A stretch of 64,000 bases of DNA from Archangium minus (GCF_044360475.1 NZ_CP043494.1:8432001-8496000); one strand, 5' to 3'. Positions 51,851-61,221 are shown, numbered from the stretch's first letter. Program-made: numbers and translations. The notes: a model not told the origin generated them from the letters alone.

Positions 51851-52892
51851 ATGCGCCCCGCTCGCGACACCGTCCTGCTCCTCACCCACGCCGGCGACTA
51901 CTACACGGTTGACCGGATCGCGGAGGAGGTGTTGCGGCGGGGAGCACGGGCCCTGCGTCTCAACGCGGAGACCTTCCCGACGGAGCTGGAGCTGACGTCG
52001 GCGCTGGATAGTGACGGGGACGAGGTGACCCTTCGCACGGCCGACGGAGAGGTGCGCGGCGAGCAGGTCCGCGCGGTGTGGCTGCGCCGGCTGCTGCCCC
52101 CTCGGCTCGATGCGGCGCTGGAGCCCAGCTGGCGCGAGGGCTGCCTGCGTGAATCCCAGGCCGCGCTCCAGGGCTTTCTCGATGGGCTGGAGGCGGCCGG
52201 CTGCCGTTTCGTCAACCCGTTCCGGGCCGACAGGGCCGCCCAGGACAAGCTGCACCAGCTCCGGCGGGCCCGCGCCCTGGGGCTGGGTGCCTCGCACCCT
52301 GGTAACCAACGACGCGGCCCGGGTGCGAGCCTTCTTCGAGCACGTCCACGGCCACATGGTGGCCAAGATGCTGACGCCCCTGAGTCAGTCCATGCAGGGC
52401 GGGCAGCCTTTCGTCTACACGAGCGCCATCGGTCCCGAGGACCTGGAGGAGCTCGAGGGGCTGCACCACAGCCCCATGGTGTTCCAGGAGCGACTCGAGA
52501 AGGCCCGCGAGCTGCGCGTGGCCGTGGTGGGCGGACAGTGCTTCGTCGGAGCCATCGATGCCTCGCGCTCGGTGGCGGGACAGGTGGACTGGAGGCGGTC
52601 CAGGCCGGACGAGTGTCCTTGGGAGCCCGGTGAGCTGCCGGCGGAGGTGGCCACCCGGCTGGTGCGCCTGGTCGCCGCCCTGGGGCTCGTGTACGGAGCC
52701 GCGGACTTCATCGTCACACCCGAGGGACGGCACGTCTTCCTCGAGGTCAACCCCGCGGGCGAGTGGGGAATGCTCGAGCATGACCTGGACCTGCCCATCG
52801 CCGCCGCCTTCGCCGAGGTGCTCACGGCGGAGAGCGGCTCGTCCCCGACTCGTCCCCCTCCTCCGGAGCGCGCATGGCTGTTCTCCTCGTGA
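51851..52892 (+). pseudogene. MvdC-like ATP-grasp ligase, split by a frameshift
   Basis: It starts 4 bp after the precursor. The N-terminal half (LLLTHAGDYYTVDRIAEEVLRRGA, ETFPTEL) is in one frame to about residue 145. At ~52285 the coding continues in another frame (RTLVTNDAARVRAFFEHV...FLEVNPAGEWGML) to 52892. The related gene next door reads CTGGGGCTGGAGGTGCC here; this one reads CTGGGGCTGGGTGCC, two bases shorter. Repair would give ~347 aa with all ATP-grasp motifs (Lys in MVAKML, metal site EVNP). MvdC-type enzymes make the amide cross-link. It may be inactive, or the shift may be an assembly error. Confidence 0.8.
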
Positions 52893-53848
52893 CGCACACT
52901 CGGGACAACGAAGCCGTTCGTGCGGTCACCCACGTCCTGGAGGCGCGCGGCGAGCGCGTATACCGGTTCGACACGGACTTGTTCCCCACGCACCTCCAGC
53001 TCTTGCTTGACGAGGCAGCCAGGGGGCGACTCTCCGGACCCGAAGGCGTGCTCGAGCTCGCCGAGATCTCCTCCGTCTGGTACCGCCGCAACGCGACGGC
53101 CCAGCGCCTTCCCCCGGACATGGAGCCGCAGCTGCGCCAGCCCTCTGTAGAGGAGAGCCGGCGCCTGGTGTACGGCATGCTGGCGGCACTCGACGTCTTC
53201 CAACTGGATGCGGTGGAGCGGGTGCGGCGAGCGGGGCACAAGCCGCTGCAACTCGCGCTGGCCCGCGACCTGGGGCTGGAGGTGCCCCGCACGTTGATGA
53301 CCAACGACCCGGAGGCGGTGCGCACCTTCGCGGCGAGCTGCCCGGGTGGCGTGGTGACGAAGATGATGTCGTCCTTCGCCGTCCACGACGCCCAGGGGGA
53401 GGAGCTGGTGGTCTTCACCACGCCGCTGAGCGCGGAGGCGCTGGAAGAGCTGGAGGGGTTGGAGCTGTGCCCGATGACCTTCCAGGAGCGCCTGGCCAAG
53501 GCGCTGGAGCTGCGGGTGACAGTGGTGGGAGACCGGGTGATGGCGGCGGCCATCGACTCGCAGGCGCTGCCTGGAGCCCGCGAGGACTGGCGCCGGGAGG
53601 GCGTGGCACTCCTCGATGCATGGCGGCCCTACACGCTGCCCGAGCCGGTGCACACCCGCGTGCTGAAGCTGATGGACGCGCTGGGGCTCAACTATGGAGC
53701 GTTCGACTTCATCGTCACCCCCGAGGGGCGCCACGTCTTCCTCGAGGTGAACCCCTCGGGCGAGTTCATGTGGCTCACGCGCTACCCAGGGCTGCCCATC
53801 GCCGAGGCGCTGGCGGATGTGCTCTCCGGACAGGGGGTGCGCCGGTAG
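52874..53848 (+). CDS. MvdD-like ATP-grasp graspetide ligase
   Basis: 324 aa. The start VLLVTHTRDNEAVRAVTHVLEARGERVYRFDTDLFPTHLQL is typical of MvdD/MdnC ligases. ATP-grasp residues: Lys in VVTKMMSSF, FQERLAKALELRVTVVGD, and metal-binding FLEVNPSGEFMW near the C-terminus. This enzyme type phosphorylates Asp/Glu side chains of the precursor and closes omega-ester (lactone) rings. Its ATG overlaps the end of the split ligase gene by 19 bp. It appears intact. Confidence 0.92.
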   Translation: MAVLLVTHTRDNEAVRAVTHVLEARGERVYRFDTDLFPTHLQLLLDEAARGRLSGPEGVLELAEISSVWYRRNATAQRLPPDMEPQLRQPSVEESRRLVYGMLAALDVFQLDAVERVRRAGHKPLQLALARDLGLEVPRTLMTNDPEAVRTFAASCPGGVVTKMMSSFAVHDAQGEELVVFTTPLSAEALEELEGLELCPMTFQERLAKALELRVTVVGDRVMAAAIDSQALPGAREDWRREGVALLDAWRPYTLPEPVHTRVLKLMDALGLNYGAFDFIVTPEGRHVFLEVNPSGEFMWLTRYPGLPIAEALADVLSGQGVRR

Positions 53849-53936
53849 GCGCTCCACGCGGGTCTTGCCCACCAGCGACAGGGACATGCTCGAAGGATTC
53901 GCTCATTCCATGAACTTCGTGGACACTCCACTCCCC

Positions 53937-54764
53937 ATGAGTGACTCCATCGCACTGAACAAGGCCAACTGGGACGAGCGCGCTGTGTTGCATGCGGCGT
54001 CGAAGGGGTACGACACCGCGTCCTTCGTCGCGGACCCGCGGCATCTTTCCGGTGTCGTGCGTTTCGATCTTCCGCGCCTGGGGAACATCGCCGGCGCGCG
54101 TGGTGTGCACCTGCAATGCCATATCGGGACTGACACCCTCTCTCTGTCGCGATTGGGCGCGCACATGACGGGGCTCGATTTCTCACCCGGGGCGATCGCG
54201 CAAGCACGCTTGCTTGCTCAGCGCTGTGGCGCCCAGGTGGAGTTCGTCGAGGCGGATGTGTACGACGCAGCCCAGGTGCTTTCCCCTGGTTCGTTCGACC
54301 TGGTCTACACCGGGATCGGTGCGCTGTGCTGGTTGCCCAGCATCGACCGATGGGCCCGGACGGTCTCCGAGCTGCTGAAGCCGGGCGGGCGGCTGTTCAT
54401 CCGCGAAGGGCACCCGATTCTGTGGGCGGTGAACGAGAAGCATCGCGATGCACTGGTCATCGAGTATCCCTACTTCGAACGCAAGGAACCCACCGTCTGG
54501 GACAGCAACACCACCTATGTGGAGACCGAGGGCTCGCTGACAGCGACGGTCACCCACGAGTGGAACCATGGCCTGGGCGAGATAGTGACCGCGCTCCTGA
54601 CCCATGGCCTGGACATCACCGCACTGGTGGAGCACGACAGCGTTCCTTGGGAGGCATTGCCCGGCCAGATGAGCAGCTCTCCCGATGGCGAATGGCGCCT
54701 GGACAAGGACGCCTGGCGCCTCCCGCTCAGCTACACCCTGCAGGCGATGAAGCGCCGTGACTGA
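53937..54764 (+). CDS. SAM-dependent methyltransferase
   Basis: 275 aa from ATG 53937 (ATG 53886 and 53910 are in frame). The MSDSIALNKANWDERA start is the common form for this class-I family. Motifs: HLQCHIGTDTLSLSRLGA (motif I variant), GLDFSPGAIAQA, FDLVYTGIGALCWLPSI and LKPGGRLF. Substrate unknown. It lies 88 bp after the graspetide ligase on the same strand, so a tailoring role is possible but unproven; the family is widespread outside RiPP clusters. Confidence 0.85.
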   Translation: MSDSIALNKANWDERAVLHAASKGYDTASFVADPRHLSGVVRFDLPRLGNIAGARGVHLQCHIGTDTLSLSRLGAHMTGLDFSPGAIAQARLLAQRCGAQVEFVEADVYDAAQVLSPGSFDLVYTGIGALCWLPSIDRWARTVSELLKPGGRLFIREGHPILWAVNEKHRDALVIEYPYFERKEPTVWDSNTTYVETEGSLTATVTHEWNHGLGEIVTALLTHGLDITALVEHDSVPWEALPGQMSSSPDGEWRLDKDAWRLPLSYTLQAMKRRD

Positions 54765-54937
54765 CCTTGTCCTACGCCACGGGTATTGACACGGTTCCAC
54801 CTGTTCGTTACCTACCCGCTCAGCCATTCGACGCTCCGATGGCGGCGCGACTGAACGTCGTTGCCGTAGGGCGTCCTCGGATGGCGTTTGACTGATTGGC
54901 GTCATCCGAGTCTTGACCCCGTCTTAGGAGGCAGACC

Positions 54938-55960
54938 GTGTCTGATGCCAAGCTCCCCGTTCTCGATTTCGTTCTGAGCAATTACAAGAACTTCAACGCA
55001 CGCGCGACGCGCGACGCGCTCCTCGCGTACTGGCGCCACATTTCAGCAGGCGGGCGGATGTTCTGGGCCGTCGCCGGTGCGATGTCGTCTGCCCAGTTGG
55101 GGATTACGCTCGCTCCCGCCATTCGCGCTGGCTTGATTCATGGCCTCTCGGTCACGGGGGCCAACCTCGAGGAGTCGCTCTTTCGGCTCGTCGCGCATCA
55201 CAGCTACAAGGACTTCCCCGATTATCGCTACTTCACCAAGGGGGATGATACGAAGATCCTCGCCGACCGGATGCGCCGGGTCACCGACACCAGCATTCCC
55301 GAAGACGAGGCGTTCCGAGCGGTTGAGAAGATTGTCGTGCCCATGTGGCAGCGGGCGACCGCGAACGGTGAGCGGCGCTTCTGGCACGAGTACTTCTACG
55401 AGGTGATCCAGGCCATTGAGCCTGGAGCGTACGAGGGAGACCCCGAGGCCTGCTGGCTCCTCGCGGCGGCGCGTGCACGACTGCCCATCGTTGTGCCGGG
55501 CTACGAGGACTCCACCTTTGGGAACATCTTCGCCTCGTACGTCAAGACGGGTGAGTGCCACGCCAGCATCGTGAAGTCCGGCATCGAGTACATGGCGGAC
55601 TTCTACGACCGTTACCAGGAACTCTCGGTGGGCGCTGGCATCGGGTTCTTCCAGATTGGTGGCGGCATCGCCGGTGACTTCCCCATCTGTGTCGTGCCGT
55701 CGATCAAGTATGACCTCGCCCAGCCCGTGAAGCCGTGGGCGTACTTCTGTCAGATCAGCGATTCGACGACCTCGTACGGTTCGTACTCCGGAGCGACTCC
55801 CAACGAGAAGATCACGTGGGACAAGCTCACAGAGACGACGCCGATGTTCGTCATCGAGTCCGATGCGACGATCGTCGCGCCGCTCGTGCTCCGCGCGCTC
55901 CTCGAATGCAAACTCCACCCCGCCGAGGCGGAGGCACTCATCGCCCGACACGGTGGTTAG
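54938..55960 (+). CDS. Deoxyhypusine-synthase-like protein
   Basis: 340 aa, GTG start after TTAGGAGG. The fold pattern matches bacterial deoxyhypusine-synthase relatives (NYKNFNARATRDALLAYWRHISAGGRMFWAVAGAMSSAQLG; QISDSTTSYGSYSGATPNEKITW). At the position of the catalytic Lys in eukaryotic enzymes (GGGVxK) it reads GGGIAGDF, so hypusine-type chemistry is uncertain. Bacteria lack eIF5A, and some homologues act on polyamines. Its 3' end overlaps the convergent TetR gene by 23 bp. Confidence 0.82.
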   Translation: MSDAKLPVLDFVLSNYKNFNARATRDALLAYWRHISAGGRMFWAVAGAMSSAQLGITLAPAIRAGLIHGLSVTGANLEESLFRLVAHHSYKDFPDYRYFTKGDDTKILADRMRRVTDTSIPEDEAFRAVEKIVVPMWQRATANGERRFWHEYFYEVIQAIEPGAYEGDPEACWLLAAARARLPIVVPGYEDSTFGNIFASYVKTGECHASIVKSGIEYMADFYDRYQELSVGAGIGFFQIGGGIAGDFPICVVPSIKYDLAQPVKPWAYFCQISDSTTSYGSYSGATPNEKITWDKLTETTPMFVIESDATIVAPLVLRALLECKLHPAEAEALIARHGG

Positions 55961-56633
55961 CGTAGGGAAGTGAGGCGTTGGTCGCCGCGAACTCCCTCCC
56001 CCCTGGCTCCGGGAGCGGGAGCAGTCCGCGGACGACCAACTCGGTCAGAGCATCCAGCGCGCGGTCGACCGACAGGCTGCCGGGACGGTAGAAGGCAGCT
56101 GCGTGCGTCGAAGCCTCGATCGCATGCTGCAACACGAACATGGCTGCCTCGAAGTCCGGGAGTGCTCGTAGCTCCGCGCTGCGTTCCTCGAGGAAGCTCG
56201 CGAACAGCGCCATGGCCCTGCCGCTGACGTCGTGCACGAGCTGGCGACGCTTGGTGATATCCACGTGCTCGACGAGCTCGCGGTGAAGGGCCGGGTGGAT
56301 GCCCGGGGGGTGGACCAGCGCATCGAACATCGCCCGCAGCGCAACAGGCAGGGGCTCCAGCGCGTTCTCGGCCAGCGCACGCCGGACCGCATCGTACGTC
56401 GTATTCGCAACCCGCTCGATGAGTGCGCCGACGATCGCCTCCTTCCCCGCGAAGTAGCGGTACACGAGCGCGACATTCACTCCGGCACGCGCGGCGATGC
56501 GGTTCGTCGTCGCCCGAGCGAAGCCCTCGTCACGTAGCACCATCTCTGCCGCAGTCAGAATCGCTTCGACGCTCGCGCGCGCGCGCTCCTGACGCGGGGC
56601 CACGCGGCGCTTCGTGCGATCCCGAGGAGGCAT
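55938..56633 (-). CDS. TetR-family regulator
   Basis: 231 aa from ATG 56633 with CGAGGAGG overlapping the start region. Helix-turn-helix AILTAAEMVLRDEGFARATTNRIAARAGVNVALVYRYFAGKEAIV; C-terminal ligand domain. It diverges from the SDR gene at 56875. The 12-bp palindrome CGGCCATGGCCG at 56671-56682 in the intergenic region may be its operator. Ligand unknown. Confidence 0.88.
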   Translation of the reverse strand: MPPRDRTKRRVAPRQERARASVEAILTAAEMVLRDEGFARATTNRIAARAGVNVALVYRYFAGKEAIVGALIERVANTTYDAVRRALAENALEPLPVALRAMFDALVHPPGIHPALHRELVEHVDITKRRQLVHDVSGRAMALFASFLEERSAELRALPDFEAAMFVLQHAIEASTHAAAFYRPGSLSVDRALDALTELVVRGLLPLPEPGGREFAATNASLPYANHRVGR

Positions 56634-56670
56634 GCATCCGACGATAACTGGGGGCGCAAGGGGTGTCCAA

Positions 56671-56682
56671 CGGCCATGGCCG
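56671..56682. promoter_or_regulatory. Palindrome between TetR and SDR genes
   Basis: Perfect 12-bp palindrome CGGCCATGGCCG, 38 bases before the TetR ATG. In such GC-rich DNA it could be chance; the divergent layout makes an operator plausible. Confidence 0.3.
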
Positions 56683-56874
56683 ACAATCAGGCCGCGGTGG
56701 ACGCCCCCTCCGGAAAGTAAGTCATCCACGACGCGGATCGCGGCCCCCCCTTTCCCCCGGTGGAGCGAGGCCGCCGGCGGGACGACATCAACCTGAGTCG
56801 TTCTGCCCATGTCGAGCCGGCATTCTTCGTCGTCGTGACCGCAGCGAGAGGCACACGCACACAGGAGGCAGTCC

Positions 56875-57699
56875 ATGGCTCGAGAGAACACGCAGGACAG
56901 GGTCGCCCTCGTCACAGGGGCTTCGTCGGGATTCGGGAGGGTGACGGCGGCAACGCTCATGACGCGGGGCTTCCGCGTCTTCGGTACCAGCCGTAGGGTC
57001 GTGGATCACCCGCAGGGAATCGAGATGCTCGAGCTCGACGTGGACAGCGACGACTCCGTGCGCGATTGCATCGCGGAGTTGCTCGGCCGCGCAGGACGCC
57101 TGGACGTCCTCGTGAACAACGCGGGGAGAGCGATGGTCGGAGCCTGCGAGGAGACGAGTGCCGAGGAAGCCCGCGCGCTCTTCGAGACCAACGTGTTCGG
57201 CGTCATGCGCACCGTGTCCGCGGTCCTCCCGACGATGCGCACGCAACGCCGCGGCACCATCGTGAACATCGGGTCGCTCTCAGGCTTCGTCGGGGTCCCA
57301 TTCCACGGCGTCTACGCCGCAAGCAAGCACGCACTCGCGGGCTACACCGAAGCGCTTCGCTTCGAGGTGCGGCCATATGGCATCGGGGTGTGCCTGGTCG
57401 AGCCTGCCGCCCACCGAACCGGCATCCAGATGGCTCGTCCCCACGGTCCGTTGCCGCACTACGACAGCGGAAGAGAGACCGTGGAAGCGATCATCCGGAA
57501 GCAGATCGAGACCGGGAGCAGTCCGCAACGGGTCGCCGACGTCATCGCGGCTGCGGCTACGAGCGCAGCGCCGCGGTTCCGCTATCGCGTCGGGGGGAAG
57601 GCCACGTTCGCAGCCTGGGCACGCCGCCTGCTCCCGGTCGCCACGTTTGAGACGGTCGTACGTCGTGAGTTCCGGTTGCCGGGGCGAGCCGAGACATGA
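56875..57699 (+). CDS. SDR-family oxidoreductase
   Basis: 274 aa, ATG with CAGGAGG upstream. Motifs TGASSGFGRVTA, NNAG, NIGSLSG (Ser) and YAASK are all present, with a C-terminal extension of about 60 residues beyond the core. Retinol-dehydrogenase-like pattern; substrate unknown. It diverges from the TetR gene, the likely regulator. Confidence 0.9.
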   Translation: MARENTQDRVALVTGASSGFGRVTAATLMTRGFRVFGTSRRVVDHPQGIEMLELDVDSDDSVRDCIAELLGRAGRLDVLVNNAGRAMVGACEETSAEEARALFETNVFGVMRTVSAVLPTMRTQRRGTIVNIGSLSGFVGVPFHGVYAASKHALAGYTEALRFEVRPYGIGVCLVEPAAHRTGIQMARPHGPLPHYDSGRETVEAIIRKQIETGSSPQRVADVIAAAATSAAPRFRYRVGGKATFAAWARRLLPVATFETVVRREFRLPGRAET

Positions 57700-57820
57700 G
57701 CGTTGGGACCGCGAGCACCAGAGGCGGCCGCGACTCCAGTTGGTTGGCGCGCAATCTCACGCTCACCAGCGGGTGGTGTCCCGTAGCCATGCCCGTGCAG
57801 GTGCTAACGTCCGGCACACC

Positions 57821-58789
57821 ATGAGCCAACGCCTTCTCCCGTCGCTTCTGAGCCTCTTTCTCTGCACTTCCGCCGCGCAGGCCGCGCCTCCGAAAAAGCA
57901 GAAGAAGAGCGCCGACACCGCGAAGCGCGTGACGCTCGTCATCTGGGGCGGGGGCAAGACACCCGCCGACGCCGAGCGTGCGATGAAGGACTTTACCGAC
58001 CGCGGCTTCAAGTCATCGGCCTCGCTGGTCCGTCTGTTCTCCAGTGAGGTGCGGGGCCTCAACCCCGGATTCCACATCGCGGTGCTCGGCGCCTGTTCCT
58101 CCGTGGAGGGTCACGCGCTGCTCCGCCGGGCGCGACAGTTCTACCCGGGGGTCTATGGGCGGGCCGTGCCCGCGGAAGGAGAGGTGGCGAAGCTCTCGTG
58201 CCCGAGCGTCACCACACCCCGGCGGGAATGGTACTACGAGCCCTCCCCTGACGAGCCCGCAGTCATTACCAGCTCCGAGGAGGTGGTCGTCCCGGCCGGT
58301 ACGCTGAAGGTCACCGTGGAGGCGACCATCGATTCGAACTCCGAGTTCGTGGCCGCCTCCTACTCGGTCAAGACCCGCCTGACGAAGGGAGAGCAGGTCA
58401 TCGACGAGTGGACGCACGTGCAGCCCGACTTCGCGACCGTGAGCGACCTCACGCTGGATGGCAAAACGGTGGTGCTCACCACGAAAGACGCGTTGAGCGA
58501 CTGCAAGGGTGACTCCTTCGCCGAGGTCGAGTTCCGCACGCGCCGCTTCTCGGTAAAGAACGGGAAGATTGCCGTGAAGGAGCAGACCACGGGGCGCGAG
58601 TCGAGCCTGTGTGGCCCCAACTACGAGGGCTCGACGCCCTGCTCCATCGCACGCCAGACAGCGTTGTACAACGCCGTGCGCGGCGCCTGCGAGAACGCCA
58701 CACGCGACGATTGTATGAAGGCCATCTCGGAGTACGAGGCCGAAGCCGAGGACGTCGAGTGCAACGAGTCGTACGGCGGCGCTGACTGA
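57821..58789 (+). CDS. Secreted protein of unknown function
   Basis: 322 aa from ATG 57821. Signal peptide residues ~1-22 (SLFLCTSAAQAAP), then a Lys-rich stretch. A ~90-residue first domain (RVTLVIWGGGKTPADAERAMKDF...GACSSVEGHALLRRAR) looks like a sporulation-related or SPOR-like alpha/beta fold but is not clearly assigned. A beta-rich second domain and six Cys near the C-terminus suggest a periplasmic or secreted location. Function unknown. Confidence 0.65.
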   Translation: MSQRLLPSLLSLFLCTSAAQAAPPKKQKKSADTAKRVTLVIWGGGKTPADAERAMKDFTDRGFKSSASLVRLFSSEVRGLNPGFHIAVLGACSSVEGHALLRRARQFYPGVYGRAVPAEGEVAKLSCPSVTTPRREWYYEPSPDEPAVITSSEEVVVPAGTLKVTVEATIDSNSEFVAASYSVKTRLTKGEQVIDEWTHVQPDFATVSDLTLDGKTVVLTTKDALSDCKGDSFAEVEFRTRRFSVKNGKIAVKEQTTGRESSLCGPNYEGSTPCSIARQTALYNAVRGACENATRDDCMKAISEYEAEAEDVECNESYGGAD

Positions 58790-58882
58790 CCTGTGTCAGG
58801 TAGACCGGGGCAGGCTCACTCGGTGGGTCCTGCACCGCGGCGGGCAAGGCCGCGAGGAGCGCGGCGTTGTGGACTGCCTATT

Positions 58883-59857
58883 TTATGATTGAACTCCAAC
58901 GGGGTCGCCCGCGGCGACGAGGGCTATGTCTCCTGGCCAGATAGCCGCAAGGCGTTCCGCCGCCCTCCAGGCACGGAGGCCTGAGCGGCACACGAGCACG
59001 GCGCGCTGGCCGGGTTCGGGCAGCTCCATGCCGGGGCCGACCTCGGCCACGCTCAGGCGCCGCGCGGCCGGGTGGATCAGTGGAGCCTCCTCCACCCCGC
59101 GCAGGTCGATGGTCAGGTCTCCTGACTTGATCTCCGAAGGGGAGACGAAGCGCGGCGCATGCGCGGGCTCCTCCGCCCCGTCGAAGCGGAAGCCGCCCGA
59201 GCGGAAGGTCGCTCCGTCAAAGGTGATGAGCCTCCCGAGGACGCCTGCCTCCCCCGCGAGCAGCGCCAGCGCCATCTGCGCCTGCAGTGCACCGATGACT
59301 CCCACGACAGGTCCGAGCACGCCGGTCTCGGCACAACTGCCCATCCTCTGCGGCAGGTCGGGGAAGACCGCGCGCAGGCTCGGCGCGCCGCCGCAGAAGC
59401 CACCCACATATCCCTCGCGCCCCGTGACGGAGGCGGAGAGGTACGGGAGGCCCCGCGCGAGGCACACGTCCGAGAGGATGTAGCTGACCGCGAAGCTGTC
59501 GGCGCAGTCGAGGATCAGGTCACAGCCCTCGATGAGCTTCGGGGCATTGGCGGGCTCCAGTGCGGCCACCACGGGCTCCACCACGCTCTCTGGGTTGAGC
59601 CCGGCGAGGTGGCGGGAGCAGGCCTCGGCCTTGGGCTGGCCAAGGTCACCCATACGGAAGAGCGTCTGGCGATGCAGGTTGCTCTCATCCACCCTGTCGG
59701 GATCAACGAGGCGGATGTGCCCTACCCCAGCCCCGACCAGGTATTGCAGCACCGGCGCGCCCAGGCCCCCCGCCCCCACGACGAGGACCCGCGCCGCCCG
59801 GAGCCGCTCCTGAGCGCCCTCCCCCAGCACGGCCGTCTGTCTGGCATAGCGGCTCAT
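58883..59857 (-). CDS. thiF: ThiF/HesA-type adenylyltransferase with rhodanese-like tail
   Basis: 324 aa from ATG 59857 (site GGAGGTGA); its ATG overlaps the thiE TGA (ATGA). Nucleotide-binding loop VLVVGAGGLGAPVLQYLVGAGVG, RQTLF and DCADSF; the typical Zn Cys pairs are reduced. The last ~80 residues (TIDLRGVEEAPLIHP...AVLVCRSGLRAWRAAERL) are rhodanese-like with an active-site Cys. It adenylates the ThiS C-terminus and probably helps load sulfur onto it for thiazole synthesis. Last gene of the thi operon. Confidence 0.9.
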   Translation of the reverse strand: MSRYARQTAVLGEGAQERLRAARVLVVGAGGLGAPVLQYLVGAGVGHIRLVDPDRVDESNLHRQTLFRMGDLGQPKAEACSRHLAGLNPESVVEPVVAALEPANAPKLIEGCDLILDCADSFAVSYILSDVCLARGLPYLSASVTGREGYVGGFCGGAPSLRAVFPDLPQRMGSCAETGVLGPVVGVIGALQAQMALALLAGEAGVLGRLITFDGATFRSGGFRFDGAEEPAHAPRFVSPSEIKSGDLTIDLRGVEEAPLIHPAARRLSVAEVGPGMELPEPGQRAVLVCRSGLRAWRAAERLAAIWPGDIALVAAGDPVGVQS

Positions 59858-60450
59858 CGCGTCACCTCCATCCATTCGGCGATCCGCGCCTCGGGGTTGG
59901 GGTTCAGCGTGATGTCGGTCACGACCGAGACGATGTCAGCCCCCGCCGCGAAGACGCCCGGAGCGCGGGCGGTACTCATTCCTCCGATGGCGACGAGAGG
60001 AATGTCGCCAATCAGGCGTTTCCATTCCGTCACCCGCTCCAGCCCCTGCTGGTGCCATTTCATCTGCTTGAGGACGGTGGGATAGACCGGCCCCAGCGCG
60101 ACGTAGTCGGGTGCAAGCGAGAGGGCGCGGTCGAGCTCGGCGGGGTCATGGGTGCTGATGCCGAGGCGCAACCCCGCGCGGCGGATGGCGGGAAGGTCGG
60201 CACCGTCCAGATCCTCCTGCCCCAAATGCAGCCACTCGCAGCCCTCCTCGATGGCAAGCTGCCAGTAGTCGTTGACCACCAGCACGGCACCAGCCTTGCG
60301 GCAGAGGTCGCGGGCGGCGGAAATCTGGCGGCGCAGCTCGTCCGGCGCGCGGTTCTTGAGGCGGAGCTGGACAAGCTTCACGCCCAAGGGAAGCGCTCGG
60401 GGCAGCCAGTCCACGTCGTCGAAGATCGGGTAGAAGCGGTCGAGCGTCAC
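59854..60450 (-). CDS. thiE: Thiamine phosphate synthase
   Basis: 198 aa, GTG start that overlaps the thiG stop. TIM-barrel enzyme that joins the pyrimidine diphosphate and thiazole phosphate to thiamine phosphate. Motifs: VQLRLKNR, NDYWQLA, GQEDLDGADL, GISTHDPAEL, DYVALGPVYPT and GGM. Cytoplasmic. Some residues differ from E. coli ThiE (VNDYW for VNDR), but the catalytic core is recognisable. Confidence 0.9.
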   Translation of the reverse strand: MTLDRFYPIFDDVDWLPRALPLGVKLVQLRLKNRAPDELRRQISAARDLCRKAGAVLVVNDYWQLAIEEGCEWLHLGQEDLDGADLPAIRRAGLRLGISTHDPAELDRALSLAPDYVALGPVYPTVLKQMKWHQQGLERVTEWKRLIGDIPLVAIGGMSTARAPGVFAAGADIVSVVTDITLNPNPEARIAEWMEVTR

Positions 60451-61217
60451 AGGAAGGCCTTTCCAATCACCGGAGTGGAGGGCGCGGCCATGTCTCGCGG
60501 CGGCATCGGGTCGGCGCCGCGGGCGAGGCGCCCAGCCTCCAGAGCCTTCGCGAAGCCCTCGGCCATCGCCGCGGGATCGCCCGCCTTGGCGACAGCGGTG
60601 TTCAAGAGCACCGCGTCGAAGCCCATCTCCATCGCCGCGGCGGCCTGGCTCGGCAGGCCCAGCCCCGCGTCAATCACCATCGGTACATCGGGGAAGTGCG
60701 CGCGCAGGCTGCGCAGGCCGTAGGGATTGAGCAACCCCAACCCCGTCCCGATCGGCGCGCCCCAGGGCATCAGCACCTCGCAGCCCGCCTGCAAGAGGCG
60801 GTCGGCGAGCACCAGGTCCTCGGTCATGTAGGGGAAGACCTTGAAGCCCTCGGCCACGAGGATCCGCGCCGCCTCGACCAGGCCGAAGGGATCCGGCTGG
60901 AGCGTGTCGGCATTGCCAATCACCTCGAGCTTGATCCAATCGGTCTCAAAGAGCTCGCGCGCCATCTGGGCCGTGGTGACCGCCTCGCGGACACTGTGGC
61001 AGCCAGCAGTGTTGGGGAGCACCCGCACGCCGAGCCCTGAGATCAGGCGCCAGAAGTCCTGCCCTGCCCGCTCACCCCCCGCCTCGCGGCGAACCGAGAC
61101 GGTGGCGACGCCCGCGCCCGAACGACGGAAGGCCTCGGCCAGCACGGCGGGCGAGGGATATTGCGCGGTGCCGAGCATCAGGGGCGAGGCGACTTCGGTT
61201 CCGTAGAAGACTGGCAT
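60447..61217 (-). CDS. thiG: Thiazole synthase
   Basis: 256 aa from ATG 61217 (GGAGGGTGAG upstream). It makes the thiazole phosphate from dehydroglycine, DXP and ThiS-thiocarboxylate. The active-site Lys is in IKLEVIG; GTGLGLLNPYGLR and DAGLGLPSQAAAAMEMG are phosphate-binding/barrel motifs. Between thiS (4 bp gap) and thiE (4 bp overlap). Confidence 0.95.
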   Translation of the reverse strand: MPVFYGTEVASPLMLGTAQYPSPAVLAEAFRRSGAGVATVSVRREAGGERAGQDFWRLISGLGVRVLPNTAGCHSVREAVTTAQMARELFETDWIKLEVIGNADTLQPDPFGLVEAARILVAEGFKVFPYMTEDLVLADRLLQAGCEVLMPWGAPIGTGLGLLNPYGLRSLRAHFPDVPMVIDAGLGLPSQAAAAMEMGFDAVLLNTAVAKAGDPAAMAEGFAKALEAGRLARGADPMPPRDMAAPSTPVIGKAFL

Positions 61218-61221
61218 TGGC

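Noticed and set aside
53937..54764. Methyltransferase as a graspetide tailoring enzyme
   Set aside because: Same strand but 88 bp away and from a widespread general family; kept only as a possibility.
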